Program-made: the position numbers and the translations under genes
Source: WHSV01 sp050693895
Lineage (GTDB): Bacteria > Actinomycetota > CADDZG01 > WHSQ01
DNA length: 64,000 nucleotides
NCBI GenBank assembly: GCA_050693895.1
Contig: JBOGWS010000117.1
Location: forward strand, 56,937-120,936
Direction of reading: 5' to 3'
Part shown: piece after piece, positions 42,999-52,483 of the stretch
How the letters are laid out: each line of letters begins with the position of its first letter
Numbering within the stretch: the stretch's first letter is position 1
The notes under the pieces: model-generated
Database searches by the model: none
The model's input: only the letters and a program-made list of their open reading frames with translations
What the model was told of the DNA's origin: nothing

Positions 42999-44126
42999 GT
43001 GTCCCTACCGGACGTCACCTTCGGACCTTTCGATGGGCGCGTCTGGCTCAACGCGGCGCATCAAGGCCCCCTCCCGCAGGTTGCAATAGACGCGGCTGGT
43101 CGCGCCGTGGAGCGGAAGATCCGGCCTCACCTGATCCGTGACGAGGAGTTTCATCTGATTCCCGCGCGGCTCAAGTCGGTCCTGGCCCGACTCGTCAACG
43201 CTGCGGAGAATGACATCGTCCTCGGGAACAGCGCATCCTTCGGTCTACAGCTGATCGCCAACGGACTTGGGTGGAAGCCGGGCGACGAGGTCCTCGTCCC
43301 CGACGACGACTTCCCCGCATCGATCCTTCCCTGGACCGTTCTGGAACGGAAGGGAGTTGTGGTTCGGCGGATCCCCACCGATGAAGGCGCGTTGACGGCC
43401 GATGCACTCGCGACGCAGCTCAGCGAGCGGACGCGCGTCGTCTGCATCAGCTGGGTGAACTCATTCTCGGGGCGTGTAAACGACCTGAACTCGCTGGGCT
43501 CATTGTGCAAGACCGAAGGGGTCATATTCGTAGTCAACGCCTCACAGGGACTGGGTTCCCTCACGCTGGACCTGGGCGCCTTGCCGATCGACGGCATGAC
43601 TTCATGCGGCTTCAAGTGGTTGTGCGGCCCCTACGGCACGGGATTCTGCTGGCTCCATCCGGATCTGCAGGCGCAACTCGAATCCCACCAGATCTACTGG
43701 CTGACACTGGCGGGGGAACGCTGGAACGAGATGAATCGACCCGACGATTCGTCTTCTCGCGATCTCGGCGCAGCGCGCTTCGACGTCTTCGGGACCGCCA
43801 ACTTTCTCAACTTCGAACCGTGGACCGCCTCACTGGAACACTTTCTAACCGTCGGCCTCGACGCCATCCACGAGCACAACGCGATGCTGCTCGAACGCCT
43901 CCTTGCCGGCATCCATGCTGCCGATTGGCGGCTCGTGAGTGGTCGCGCTCCGTCCGAGAGATCGACAATGGCCGTCCTCGAACCCCGGCGAGGCTCGGCG
44001 GCAGAGGCGATGGGTCGTCTGGCCGCCGCTCGGATCGATGTCGCCGAGCGACTGGGGCGTATTCGTATTTCGCCCCACCTCTACAACTCGAATGATGACA
44101 TCGACCGAGTACTAGCGGTTCTCTAA
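42999..44126 (+). CDS. Class V aminotransferase-like PLP enzyme
   Basis: A 375-residue fold-type I enzyme related to cysteine desulfurase and isopenicillin N epimerase-like proteins. The PLP Lys is about K206 in SCGFKWLCGPYGTGF. The block that normally reads V-D-x-x-Q is here VVNASQGLG: Asn180 replaces the Asp that contacts the pyridine nitrogen, while Gln183 is kept. SFGLQLIANGL and WVNSFSGRVND are other family blocks. It starts at GTG, 7 bp after the Lrp gene. The substrate is unknown. Confidence 0.87.
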   Translation: MSLPDVTFGPFDGRVWLNAAHQGPLPQVAIDAAGRAVERKIRPHLIRDEEFHLIPARLKSVLARLVNAAENDIVLGNSASFGLQLIANGLGWKPGDEVLVPDDDFPASILPWTVLERKGVVVRRIPTDEGALTADALATQLSERTRVVCISWVNSFSGRVNDLNSLGSLCKTEGVIFVVNASQGLGSLTLDLGALPIDGMTSCGFKWLCGPYGTGFCWLHPDLQAQLESHQIYWLTLAGERWNEMNRPDDSSSRDLGAARFDVFGTANFLNFEPWTASLEHFLTVGLDAIHEHNAMLLERLLAGIHAADWRLVSGRAPSERSTMAVLEPRRGSAAEAMGRLAAARIDVAERLGRIRISPHLYNSNDDIDRVLAVL

Positions 44127-44149
44127 TAGCGGTCTGGCAGACTCGTCCG

Positions 44150-44833
44150 ATGAACGCGAACCAGGTCCTTGGGAGGCTGCGGGCACTCGAGAGTCCGAAT
44201 GACCGAGAGGGGATGGCCCGCTTCGGGATCAATCCGGACCGCGCTCTGGGGATCAGCGTCGCCAAATTGAGAGCCATCGCCAAGGAGACCGGTCGCGATC
44301 ACGTTCTTGCCCTCGAGCTATGGGCCTCAGGCATCCACGAAGCTCGCATTCTGGCATCGATCGTCGACGACCCGAAACTCGTATCCAGGGACCAGATGCA
44401 ATCGTGGGTCGAGGACTTCGACTCCTGGGACCTGTGCGATCAGGCGTGCATGAATCTCTTCTGGCGGGCCGAGTGCGGCGTCGAGATGACATTCGAGTGG
44501 GCCGAGCGCGACGAGGAGTTCGTTAAGCGGGCAGCCTTCGCCCTCATGGCCCGCTTCGCAACGAAGAGAGCAGAAGCCCCCGACGAGCTGCTGGAGTCCT
44601 TCCTCCCGGTCATCGAAAGGGCGGCCGACGACGACCGTAACTTCGTGCGAAAGGCCGTCAGCTGGGCCCTCCGAGGGATCGGAAAGCGCAACGCTCATCT
44701 CAACGGTCTGGCCATCGCGAGTGCCGAACGCATTCGCGCCCGAGACACGAGGAGCGCCCGGTGGATCGCTAAGGACGCACTGCGGGAGCTCAGCTCGGAC
44801 AAGCTGCGGGCGCGCCTGAAGGCGGCCAAATAG
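44150..44833 (+). CDS. AlkD-type DNA alkylation repair protein
   Basis: A 227-residue HEAT-like-repeat protein of the AlkD family, which excises N3- and N7-alkylpurines without base flipping in known members. Seen are FGINPDRALGISVAKLRAIAKE, ASIVDDPKLVSRDQMQSWVEDFDSWDLCDQACMN-type repeats with the Trp/Asp pairs (residues 73-104), and FVRKAVSWALRGIGKRN with the conserved W-A-L-R-x-I-G block. It lies 23 bp after the aminotransferase gene. Confidence 0.93.
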   Translation: MNANQVLGRLRALESPNDREGMARFGINPDRALGISVAKLRAIAKETGRDHVLALELWASGIHEARILASIVDDPKLVSRDQMQSWVEDFDSWDLCDQACMNLFWRAECGVEMTFEWAERDEEFVKRAAFALMARFATKRAEAPDELLESFLPVIERAADDDRNFVRKAVSWALRGIGKRNAHLNGLAIASAERIRARDTRSARWIAKDALRELSSDKLRARLKAAK

Positions 44834-45045
44834 ATAGGCCCTGGGAGCGAGGATGGGGGGCCCGGTCGTATCGAGGGTGTTGCCCGCTGGTTGGTCGTGG
44901 GCAGAGATTCTCGGTGAGAAATACGGCGGACGATGCCGACGTCGGTGCATCATGGTCCGCAATGGTGAGTGGTTGGGTGGATTCTTGCTGCTGTTAGTCC
45001 TGCCGAGGCAAGCACGCGTCAGACACACCCGTATGATGCGCCGTC

Positions 45046-45918
45046 ATGGAGCCAAAAAAAGTCGGCGCACTCCTCGACCTCGCCGAACGCGTACTTAACG
45101 ACTCAACTCAACTCTTCGATGACCACGACCACCGCCGCGAGGGCGAGGAGCTCATGGCCGCGGTTCTGGAAGTCGACGAAGACGACCTGGATCTCGACGA
45201 GCTGGTGCCGCGGCGCAGGCGCGAGCGCTTTCTCTCCCTCGTCGCTCGACGAGCGGGAGGCGAGCCCTTTCCTCTCCTGATCGGGTTCATCAATTTCTTC
45301 GGCTACGACCTCAGGGTGAAGCCGGGCATGTTCGTGCCGCGTCCCTCCTCGGAGTTGTTGGTCGAGCGAGGCCTCAAGAAACTGGCGGGGAGAAAGAATC
45401 CGGTGGTGGTCGATGTCGCCACCGGCACCGGGCCGATTGCGCTCGCCATCGCCGCCGAAGTGCCGAGCGCCGAGGTGTGGGGCACCGACATCGCCAAGGC
45501 CATGGTCAAGCTCGGGCGTAGCAACGCCCGCGAGCTCGAGATCGACAATGTGCGCTTCAAAGTCGGTGACATGTACGGAGCGCTACCTCCCGCTCTGGAG
45601 GGGCGTGTCGATGTCATCACCGGACACGTGCCGTACGTTCCGAAAGAGGAACTCGAGGACCTTCCCGCGGAGGTGCGGGAGTACGAGCCCGTCTACACCC
45701 TGTCCGACGAGACCGATGATGGGCTGTTTCTGATGCGGATGGCCATCGGCGGAGCGGCCCACTGGCTGAAGCCGGGGGGATGGCTGCTCCTCGAGCTCAG
45801 TCACGACCTCGAGAAGAAGGTGCGACGAATGAACATGAAGGCGGGCCTCGAGGATCAGGGTGCGGCGACGGACGACGACGATCTCAGCATCGTCGTCGAG
45901 GCGCGCAAACCCAAGTAA
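45046..45918 (+). CDS. PrmC/HemK-like methyltransferase with altered NPPY motif
   Basis: A 290-residue class I SAM-dependent methyltransferase. The N-terminal helical part and MFVPRPSSELLVE resemble the release-factor glutamine methyltransferase PrmC. Motif I is VVVDVATGTGPIALAIA. Where PrmC has NPPY, the sequence reads H194-V-P-Y in ITGHVPYVPKEEL. NPPY contacts the target glutamine amide, so the substrate or activity is likely changed. EYEPVYTLSDETDDGLFLM fits the downstream PrmC pattern. The true prmC is expected elsewhere in the genome. Confidence 0.85.
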   Translation: MEPKKVGALLDLAERVLNDSTQLFDDHDHRREGEELMAAVLEVDEDDLDLDELVPRRRRERFLSLVARRAGGEPFPLLIGFINFFGYDLRVKPGMFVPRPSSELLVERGLKKLAGRKNPVVVDVATGTGPIALAIAAEVPSAEVWGTDIAKAMVKLGRSNARELEIDNVRFKVGDMYGALPPALEGRVDVITGHVPYVPKEELEDLPAEVREYEPVYTLSDETDDGLFLMRMAIGGAAHWLKPGGWLLLELSHDLEKKVRRMNMKAGLEDQGAATDDDDLSIVVEARKPK

Positions 45919-45960
45919 CTCCCCTCTTGGAGGTGGAGGTTGGGTAACTTCAGCCGCCCA

Positions 45961-46524
45961 TCAGTGGGGAATCTCGTAGCGCAACTCGACCATCCCGCTG
46001 TCGAACGCCCGCGTCCCCGTGAGCTGAATGGGGCCACCCGGCAGTCGGCGGTCGAACAACGGTTTGCCGGCACCTAAAACGACTGGGACGACGGTAACCA
46101 ACAGTTCGTCGAGCAGACCCTTGTCGGCGAACTGAGAGGCGACCTTGCCGCCGCCGATGACCCACAGGTTCCGCTCGGCTGCGGACGCCATCATGTCGTC
46201 GTAGAGGTCAGATACCTCGACGGCCGCCATCCGCACGTCGACGCCCGCGCCGTCGGGCACGGGGAGATCGCGCGAAGTCAGAATCCAAGCCGGCTTGTTC
46301 TTGTAGGGCCACTCAGACAACTCGTCGAGGACGAACTCGTAGGTCGCCGATCCCATAACCACGGCTCCAACACCCTCGTAGTAGCGCTCGAAAGCTCCTT
46401 CGGCCGGCTCGACCCCCTCGCCCTCGAAGCTTCCCTGATACTTGAGGAGCCAATCGAGCGTGTCGTCTGCCTCGGCGATGAAGCCGTCCAGCGAACACGC
46501 GCAGTAGTACTGGGCTTTGCTCAC
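45961..46524 (-). CDS. RibD C-terminal / dihydrofolate-reductase-fold protein
   Basis: A 187-residue protein with the reductase fold shared by the RibD C-terminal domain and DHFR. YYCACSLDGFIAEADDTLDWL, VVMGSATYEFVL, LWVIGGGKVASQF and LLDELLVTVVPVVLGAGKPLF are the typical blocks of the stand-alone actinobacterial family. The substrate is unknown; NADPH use is likely. It lies between convergent and divergent neighbours and is probably monocistronic. Confidence 0.9.
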   Translation of the reverse strand: MSKAQYYCACSLDGFIAEADDTLDWLLKYQGSFEGEGVEPAEGAFERYYEGVGAVVMGSATYEFVLDELSEWPYKNKPAWILTSRDLPVPDGAGVDVRMAAVEVSDLYDDMMASAAERNLWVIGGGKVASQFADKGLLDELLVTVVPVVLGAGKPLFDRRLPGGPIQLTGTRAFDSGMVELRYEIPH

Positions 46525-46637
46525 CGCGACATCTTACTGAGGCAACCTCATCGATCAGAGAGCCTCGAACGCTTCGTTCGTGGCTGTGCGAGAATGCCCC
46601 GGGGGACTCTGCCGAGCACCGAGTTGCAGGAGAATCG

Positions 46638-47612
46638 ATGCACAACCAGGAAACGGCAGAGGTGCGTCCCGCAGACGCAGCGCGGGGCAGCGGTGACCTC
46701 GTCACAGCTCGAAGGCTGTCTAAGCGTTTCGGAGACTTTGTCGCGGTCGACGCAGTCGACTTCTCCATTGCTCGCGGAGAGGCCTTCGGGTTCCTTGGTC
46801 CCAACGGCGCGGGCAAGACCTCGACCATGCGCATGATCGCGTCGGTTTCGCCTGTCACGAGCGGCGATCTGCGAGTCCTTGGGTTGGATCCCGCGTCACA
46901 GGGTCCCGAGATTCGTGCGCGCCTCGGTGTGGTGCCGCAGGAGGACACGCTCGATACCTCGCTCACGGTCAACGAAAACCTCTACATCTACGGGCGCTAC
47001 TTTGGAATCGGCGGAACGGTCCTGAAGGAGCGCATCGGCGAGCTCCTGGATTTCGTCCAGCTGACAGAGCGTCGCGACAGCAAGGTCGAACCGTTGTCCG
47101 GGGGCATGAAGCGTCGCCTCACGATTGCTCGGGCACTCATCAACGAGCCGGATGTGCTCATACTCGATGAGCCCACCACCGGTTTGGATCCCCAGGCGCG
47201 CCACGCCTTGTGGGACAGACTCTACAGGCTCAAACAGCGCGGGGTCACACTGATCATCACTACGCACTACATGGATGAGGCGGAGCAGCTATGCGACCGC
47301 CTGGTTGTCATGGACCAGGCGAGGATAGTCGCCGGAGGGTCGCCGAAGGCGCTGATCGACCAGTACTCGACGCGCGAGGTCGTCGAGCTTCGCTTCGCGG
47401 TTGGAGAACAACAGAAGGTCGGCCATCTTCTTGACGACCTCGCGCAGAGGATCGAAGAGCTGCCCGACCGGATACTGCTCTACACCCATAACGGAGACGA
47501 CGCGGTCGGAGCCATTCACGAGCGCGGGTTGAATCCAGAGAGCATCGTCGTGCGCCGCAGCACTCTGGAAGACGTGTTCCTGCGTCTGACAGGCCGAAGG
47601 CTGATCGACTGA
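46638..47612 (+). CDS. ABC exporter ATPase, NodI/DrrA-like
   Basis: A 324-residue ABC ATPase with Walker A LGPNGAGKTSTM, Q-loop VVPQEDTLD, signature LSGGMKRRL, Walker B VLILDEPTTGLDP and the H-loop ITTHYMDEAEQL. The C-terminal 90 residues with STLEDVFLRLTGR are typical of drug and NodI-type exporters. The stop overlaps the permease start. With the two permeases downstream it forms an ABC-2 exporter; the substrate is unknown. Confidence 0.95.
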   Translation: MHNQETAEVRPADAARGSGDLVTARRLSKRFGDFVAVDAVDFSIARGEAFGFLGPNGAGKTSTMRMIASVSPVTSGDLRVLGLDPASQGPEIRARLGVVPQEDTLDTSLTVNENLYIYGRYFGIGGTVLKERIGELLDFVQLTERRDSKVEPLSGGMKRRLTIARALINEPDVLILDEPTTGLDPQARHALWDRLYRLKQRGVTLIITTHYMDEAEQLCDRLVVMDQARIVAGGSPKALIDQYSTREVVELRFAVGEQQKVGHLLDDLAQRIEELPDRILLYTHNGDDAVGAIHERGLNPESIVVRRSTLEDVFLRLTGRRLID

Positions 47613-48385
47613 TGGTGCACTCACTACGCGTGGTGGAAGCAAACGCCCGCGTGTACAAGCGCACGTGGAAGGGAAGCGCCGTCACCGCGTTCCTGAATCC
47701 GGTGCTGTTTCTCCTCGCCATGGGGCTCGGACTCGGCTCGATCATCGACGGCAATCCCGGAGCGGAGGGACTGGGAGATGTTCGCTATGTCAGTTTCATC
47801 GCCTCGGGACTTCTCGCCGCAACTGCGATGCAGACCGGAGCGGTCGAGGGGTCGTGGCCGGTGCTCTCCGGGATCAAGTGGTTGAAGACCTACCACGCGG
47901 CGCTTGCCACTCCCGTGCGGGTGAACGATCTCGTGACGGGGAATCTGTTGTGGATGGCGATGCGGGTGACGCTGTCCGTCGTCGCCTTTTCCATCGTCTC
48001 GGCGGCACTCGGTGTTCTCGCTCCGATCGAGGTTCTGGCAGCGCTGCCCGCCGCGGTTCTCACCGGGATGGCCTTCGCAGCCCCGGTCACCGCGTACACG
48101 GCTGTAGCGAAGGACGAGACTCGGTTGGCGGGCGTGTTTCGCTTCGCCATCCTCCCGATGTTCTTGTTCTCCGGGACGTTCTTTTCAATCGAGCAGTTGC
48201 CCGGATGGCTTCAGCCGGCTGCCTATGTCACGCCGCTCTGGCATGGCGTAGAGCTATCTCGCTCCAGCGCGATCGGTTTCGACACGACTCTGAACCCGAT
48301 CGTGCACCTCGGATACCTGGCGCTGTGGGCGTCGGTCGGGTGGTGGTTCGCGCAACGGAACCTTCGCAAGAGACTGCAGCCGTGA
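47612..48385 (+). CDS. ABC-2 permease (first subunit)
   Basis: A 257-residue, six-helix ABC-2 membrane protein resembling NodJ. FLNPVLFLLAMGLGLGSII, YVSFIASGLLAATAMQTG, RLAGVFRFAILPMFLFSGTFFSIEQLPGWLQ and PLWHGVELSR are the hallmark segments. The start overlaps the ATPase stop by one base, and it overlaps the second permease by 4 bp. Confidence 0.93.
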   Translation: MVHSLRVVEANARVYKRTWKGSAVTAFLNPVLFLLAMGLGLGSIIDGNPGAEGLGDVRYVSFIASGLLAATAMQTGAVEGSWPVLSGIKWLKTYHAALATPVRVNDLVTGNLLWMAMRVTLSVVAFSIVSAALGVLAPIEVLAALPAAVLTGMAFAAPVTAYTAVAKDETRLAGVFRFAILPMFLFSGTFFSIEQLPGWLQPAAYVTPLWHGVELSRSSAIGFDTTLNPIVHLGYLALWASVGWWFAQRNLRKRLQP

Positions 48386-49194
48386 GCGCTCGCACTCTCC
48401 CGCTGCGCATAACGCCCCAGTTCCTACTCGACAGGTCTAGCGTGCGTTACGTACTCGAACGCAACCTGCTCGTTTACCGTCATATCTGGGTCGTCATTTT
48501 CTCGGGCTTCATCGAGACGCTCGTCTACCTGTTCGCCGTGCGAATCGGCATCGGTGCTCTGGTGGACGGAATCCGACTCGACTCCGGAGCGACCGTCGAC
48601 TACGCGACCTATGTTGCCCCCGCCCTTCTTGCGGCCGCCGCGATGAACGGCGCGGTCTTCGAGTCGACGATGAACATCTATTTCAAACTCAGATTCGCCA
48701 AGACCTACGACGCGATGCTCTCAACCCCAATGCAGCCGTTCGACATCGCTCTCGGTGAGATCGGATGGTCGCAGATCCGAGGATCGATCTACGCGGTCGG
48801 CTACATGCTGGTCATGCTCGTGATGGGACTCGTCGAATCGCCTTGGTCGGTTCTAGCGTTGCCCGCCGCGATCCTGGTTGGCTTCGCCTTCGGAGCGACC
48901 GGTATGGCGGCGACGACCTACATGCGCAGCTGGCAGGACTTCGAGTTCGTCAATCTCTCGGTGCTTGTGTTGTTCCTGTTCTCGGCAACGTTCTATCCAC
49001 TGAGCGTCTATCCAGACTGGCTCCAGGTTGCGGCTCACCTGTCGCCGCTGTATCACGGAGTTGCCCTTATCCGAGGGCTCATGCTCGGCGACGTCGGGCT
49101 CTACATGCTGGGCCATGTCGCGTTTCTGGCGGCCATGGGGGCGGTGGGGTTGGCCGTGAGCAACCGGCGCCTGGTCGCCCTGCTTACTCCATAA
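48382..49194 (+). CDS. ABC-2 permease (second subunit)
   Basis: A 270-residue paralogue of the preceding permease, with YVAPALLAAAAMNGAVFES, SVLVLFLFSATFYPLSVYPDWLQ and LSPLYHGVALIRGLMLG in the corresponding places. Two different NodJ-like subunits suggest a heterodimeric exporter. The GTG at 48382 sits in the stop of the upstream gene (GTGA). The reading frame is open through most of the upstream gene, but without homology. Confidence 0.92.
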   Translation: MSARTLPLRITPQFLLDRSSVRYVLERNLLVYRHIWVVIFSGFIETLVYLFAVRIGIGALVDGIRLDSGATVDYATYVAPALLAAAAMNGAVFESTMNIYFKLRFAKTYDAMLSTPMQPFDIALGEIGWSQIRGSIYAVGYMLVMLVMGLVESPWSVLALPAAILVGFAFGATGMAATTYMRSWQDFEFVNLSVLVLFLFSATFYPLSVYPDWLQVAAHLSPLYHGVALIRGLMLGDVGLYMLGHVAFLAAMGAVGLAVSNRRLVALLTP

Positions 49195-49257
49195 CCGTTC
49201 GGGCGAAAAGGTGGCTGGATGTCGAAAGCTCCGTGGGGGGGCGCGGTACCCTGCGTT

Positions 49258-50790
49258 ATGGACAAGGTTCTGGTGGTCGATTTCGGCGCTCAGTACGCGC
49301 AGCTGATCGCCCGCCGAGTTCGCGAGTGTCACGTCTACTCCGAGATCGTCCCCCACAACACGCCGGTTGCGACCATCGCCGAGATGCGCCCGAGCGGCAT
49401 CATCCTGTCGGGTGGCCCGAAATCCGTCTACGAGGCGGGTGCTCCCGGCGTCGATCCCAGGCTGTTCGATCTCGGCGTGCCCGTCCTCGGAATCTGCTAC
49501 GGGCAGCAGGTGATGGCCCAAGCGCTCGGAGGCGAGGTGGGGCACACCGGCATCGCCGAATTCGGGAAGACGGACCTCCGGGTAACCGAGCCGAGCGCGG
49601 TCCTCTTCGTCGAGGCGCCGACCGAGCAAACGGTGTGGATGAGCCACAACGATGCGGTCGTCAGGCCCCCCGAGGGCTTTGTCGCCACTGCGTCTACGAG
49701 CGCATGTCCGGTCGCTGCGTTCGAGGATCGTGGGCGCGGCCTGTACGGCGTTCAGTTCCATGTCGAGGTGAGTCACACGCCCAAGGGGCTCGATCTTCTG
49801 AAGAACTTCCTCTACGAGGCTTGCGATCTGCTCCCGAGTTGGACGATGACGTCGATCATCGAGACCGCAACCGAGCAGGTCCGCTCGATCATCGGCGACG
49901 AGAAGGTCGTCTGCGCCCTATCGGGGGGCGTCGACTCGTCGGTCGCGGCCGCTCTGATTCATCGGGCGGTCGGAGACCAACTCACCTGTATCTTCGTCGA
50001 CCATGGCCTTCTGCGCGCGAACGAGGGTGAACAGGTCGAGGAGGCGTTCAGCCGTCACCTGAAGATGAACCTCATCCATGTAAAGGCATCGGATCGTTTC
50101 CTCGAGAACCTCGCGGGAGTCACCGATCCCGAGCGCAAGCGCAAGATCATCGGCGAGACCTTCATCCGCGTATTCGAGGAGGTCGCGCGCGACGAGGTCG
50201 AGGGGGCCAGGTTCTTGGTGCAGGGCACCCTGTATCCCGACGTGATCGAGTCGGGCACGAAGGATGCGGCCAAGATCAAGAGCCATCACAACGTCGGAGG
50301 CCTGCCCGAGGACATGCGATTCGAACTCGTCGAGCCGTTGCGGAACCTCTTCAAAGACGAAGTACGGAGAGTTGGAGAGGAACTCGGACTTCCCGAGGAG
50401 ATCGTGTGGCGTCAGCCCTTCCCCGGACCCGGCCTTGCCGTACGGATCATCGGCGACGTCACGCTCGAGCGCCTGGAGATGTTGCGCGCCGCCGACGCGA
50501 TCGTCGTCGAGGAGATGAAGCGAGCCGACCTGTTGCGAGACATCTGGCAGAGCTTCGCCGTCCTCCCCGCCGTTAGATCGGTCGGCGTCATGGGAGACGA
50601 GCGCACCTATGGCCATCCCATCGTGCTTCGCGCCGTAACCAGTGAGGACGCCATGACCGCCGACTGGGCGCGGCTCCCCTACGACCTTCTCGAGCGGATA
50701 AGCAACCGAGTCGTCAACGAGGTACCTGGAGTCAATCGGGTGGTCTACGACATCACAAGCAAGCCGCCCGGCACCATCGAGTGGGAGTGA
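49258..50790 (+). CDS. guaA: GMP synthase (glutamine-hydrolysing)
   Basis: Aminates XMP to GMP. The 510-residue protein has a class I glutamine amidotransferase domain (VLVVDFGAQYAQLIARRVRE, catalytic Cys80 in LGICYGQQ, and VQFHVEVSHT with the His and Glu), an ATP pyrophosphatase domain with the PP-loop ALSGGVDSSVAAAL, and the C-terminal dimerisation domain ending KPPGTIEWE. The ATG at 49258 gives the standard start; an upstream in-frame ATG adds 13 non-conserved residues. Confidence 0.98.
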   Translation: MDKVLVVDFGAQYAQLIARRVRECHVYSEIVPHNTPVATIAEMRPSGIILSGGPKSVYEAGAPGVDPRLFDLGVPVLGICYGQQVMAQALGGEVGHTGIAEFGKTDLRVTEPSAVLFVEAPTEQTVWMSHNDAVVRPPEGFVATASTSACPVAAFEDRGRGLYGVQFHVEVSHTPKGLDLLKNFLYEACDLLPSWTMTSIIETATEQVRSIIGDEKVVCALSGGVDSSVAAALIHRAVGDQLTCIFVDHGLLRANEGEQVEEAFSRHLKMNLIHVKASDRFLENLAGVTDPERKRKIIGETFIRVFEEVARDEVEGARFLVQGTLYPDVIESGTKDAAKIKSHHNVGGLPEDMRFELVEPLRNLFKDEVRRVGEELGLPEEIVWRQPFPGPGLAVRIIGDVTLERLEMLRAADAIVVEEMKRADLLRDIWQSFAVLPAVRSVGVMGDERTYGHPIVLRAVTSEDAMTADWARLPYDLLERISNRVVNEVPGVNRVVYDITSKPPGTIEWE

Positions 50791-51018
50791 CGGCTCCGAG
50801 CGCGAGCCCGTTCAGTCGTCGGAAACCGCCCCCGGCTCCCACGCCGGCGGGACCACCACGTGCCGGTCGCCGATCCCCCCATCCTGACAGGGAGGGCCCC
50901 CTCGAAGGTTTGCTCGGACTGCCTGTTGGCAAGGTTAGGTGCAGGACTCCCGAGGGGTCCGTCGAATCTCAGATCTAACGCCCTGTCATCCAGCTTCCAT
51001 GCGAATCAAGGGGGATTC

Positions 51019-52467
51019 ATGCCGTCAACACTGAAGAGGGTCATCTTGCTCGCCTGCATCCTGGCGCTGGTGCCGCTCCCCGGCCATGCACAGGTTGCCG
51101 AGGAAGGCGAGCACAGTCCCAACATGCGGCATGTCGCCAACCTCGGCTACGAGGCCCGCAACGGTGGGACGCCCAACTACGGGACCGACATCGAGTTCGC
51201 CACGCTCAAAGGGCGCGACTACGCGCTGGGCGGTTCGTACCGCAACGGCATGCAGATCGTCGACATCACCAACCCCGAGCAGGCGCAGATCGCAGCCGTC
51301 TACGACTGCGGCGTAACGCAGGGCGACATCCAGGTCTTCAAGCGCAAGGACATGCCGGGGCGAACCTTTGTCACATATACCTCCGACACGTTCGGCGACG
51401 GCACATCGACCTGCTACCAAGAAGCTGCGGCCCTCGGCTTCGACGTGCTCAAGGCCGATGGTTCGGGCAAGAACGGAACCTTCATAGCGGACGTGACGGA
51501 TCCCCTCAACCCGAAGACGGTGTCGTTCGTCGAGGTTGCCAAGGGATCGCACAACCAGACCGTCCACCCGAGCGGGCGCTACCTCTACAACTCGAACTCG
51601 GACCTCATAACCTCGGTTCTGGGTAAGCCCGCCATCGAGGTCTTCGACGTGAGTGACTTCAGCAATCCGAAGCTTGTGGCCGAGCTGGCCCTTCCGATCA
51701 GGCCGGGCCTCGGCACCGAGTCGCACGACATCACGTTCAACAACAGCGGGTCGCGCGCGTACTCCGCCGCGCTTTCGCAGCAGGTGATCATCAACACCCA
51801 GAATCCGGCCGAGCCGAGCATCGTGTCGAGCTTCGTGGATCCGACAATCAACGTCTTTCACCAGTCGGACCCGGTGACTCTGACCGTGGATGGGTACAAG
51901 CGAGAGTTCCTCATCATCGAGGACGAGTTCGTGGGCGCGCTTTCCACCGGCCAGTGCCCGAACGGTGGAGTGCACGTCTACGACATCACCGGCGTCAACG
52001 AACTGAATCCCGAGAAGGTCGGGTACTGGAACATCGACGAGGTGCGCCCCGCAACGGATGACGGGATGCGCTGCACCGCGCATGTCTTCGACATCCACCA
52101 GAAGGAGGGCATCATGACGATCGCCTTCTACAACGGCGGCGTCCGCGTGGTCGATATCTCTGGATTGGTTGGGGTTGCGATCGGTGAGACCCAGATCTCC
52201 GACGGCATGAAGCAGGTCGGCTACTACCAGTTCCCCGATTCCGACTCATGGGCAGCCAAGACCCCCGAGATCGATCGTAGGTCCGGTGACTTCTACCTCT
52301 ACGGCAACGACGTCACGCGCGGCATGGACGTCTACCACTTCGACGGTGGCAAAGAAAAGGCCAAGAACAAGGGCCGTTTCATGAGCCCGGCCGAGGCAAA
52401 GATCTACTTGCAGGACGTGGGCCCGCTGCCGGCCGACTACAAGATGTTCTGTCTCATTCAGAAGTAG
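51019..52467 (+). CDS. Secreted LVIVD-repeat beta-propeller protein
   Basis: A 482-residue exported protein with signal peptide LKRVILLACILALVPLPGHAQ. Several LVIVD-type repeats occur, such as MQIVDITNPEQAQIAAVYD, TFIADVTDPLNPKTVSFVE, IEVFDVSDFSNPKLVAELA, VHVYDITGVNELNPEKVGY and VRVVDISGLVG. They suggest a beta-propeller. Its function is unknown; relatives are cell-surface or secreted proteins of actinobacteria. GGGGG precedes the ATG and a strong terminator follows. Confidence 0.88.
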   Translation: MPSTLKRVILLACILALVPLPGHAQVAEEGEHSPNMRHVANLGYEARNGGTPNYGTDIEFATLKGRDYALGGSYRNGMQIVDITNPEQAQIAAVYDCGVTQGDIQVFKRKDMPGRTFVTYTSDTFGDGTSTCYQEAAALGFDVLKADGSGKNGTFIADVTDPLNPKTVSFVEVAKGSHNQTVHPSGRYLYNSNSDLITSVLGKPAIEVFDVSDFSNPKLVAELALPIRPGLGTESHDITFNNSGSRAYSAALSQQVIINTQNPAEPSIVSSFVDPTINVFHQSDPVTLTVDGYKREFLIIEDEFVGALSTGQCPNGGVHVYDITGVNELNPEKVGYWNIDEVRPATDDGMRCTAHVFDIHQKEGIMTIAFYNGGVRVVDISGLVGVAIGETQISDGMKQVGYYQFPDSDSWAAKTPEIDRRSGDFYLYGNDVTRGMDVYHFDGGKEKAKNKGRFMSPAEAKIYLQDVGPLPADYKMFCLIQK

Positions 52468-52483
52468 AAGCGGAGCGATTCAC

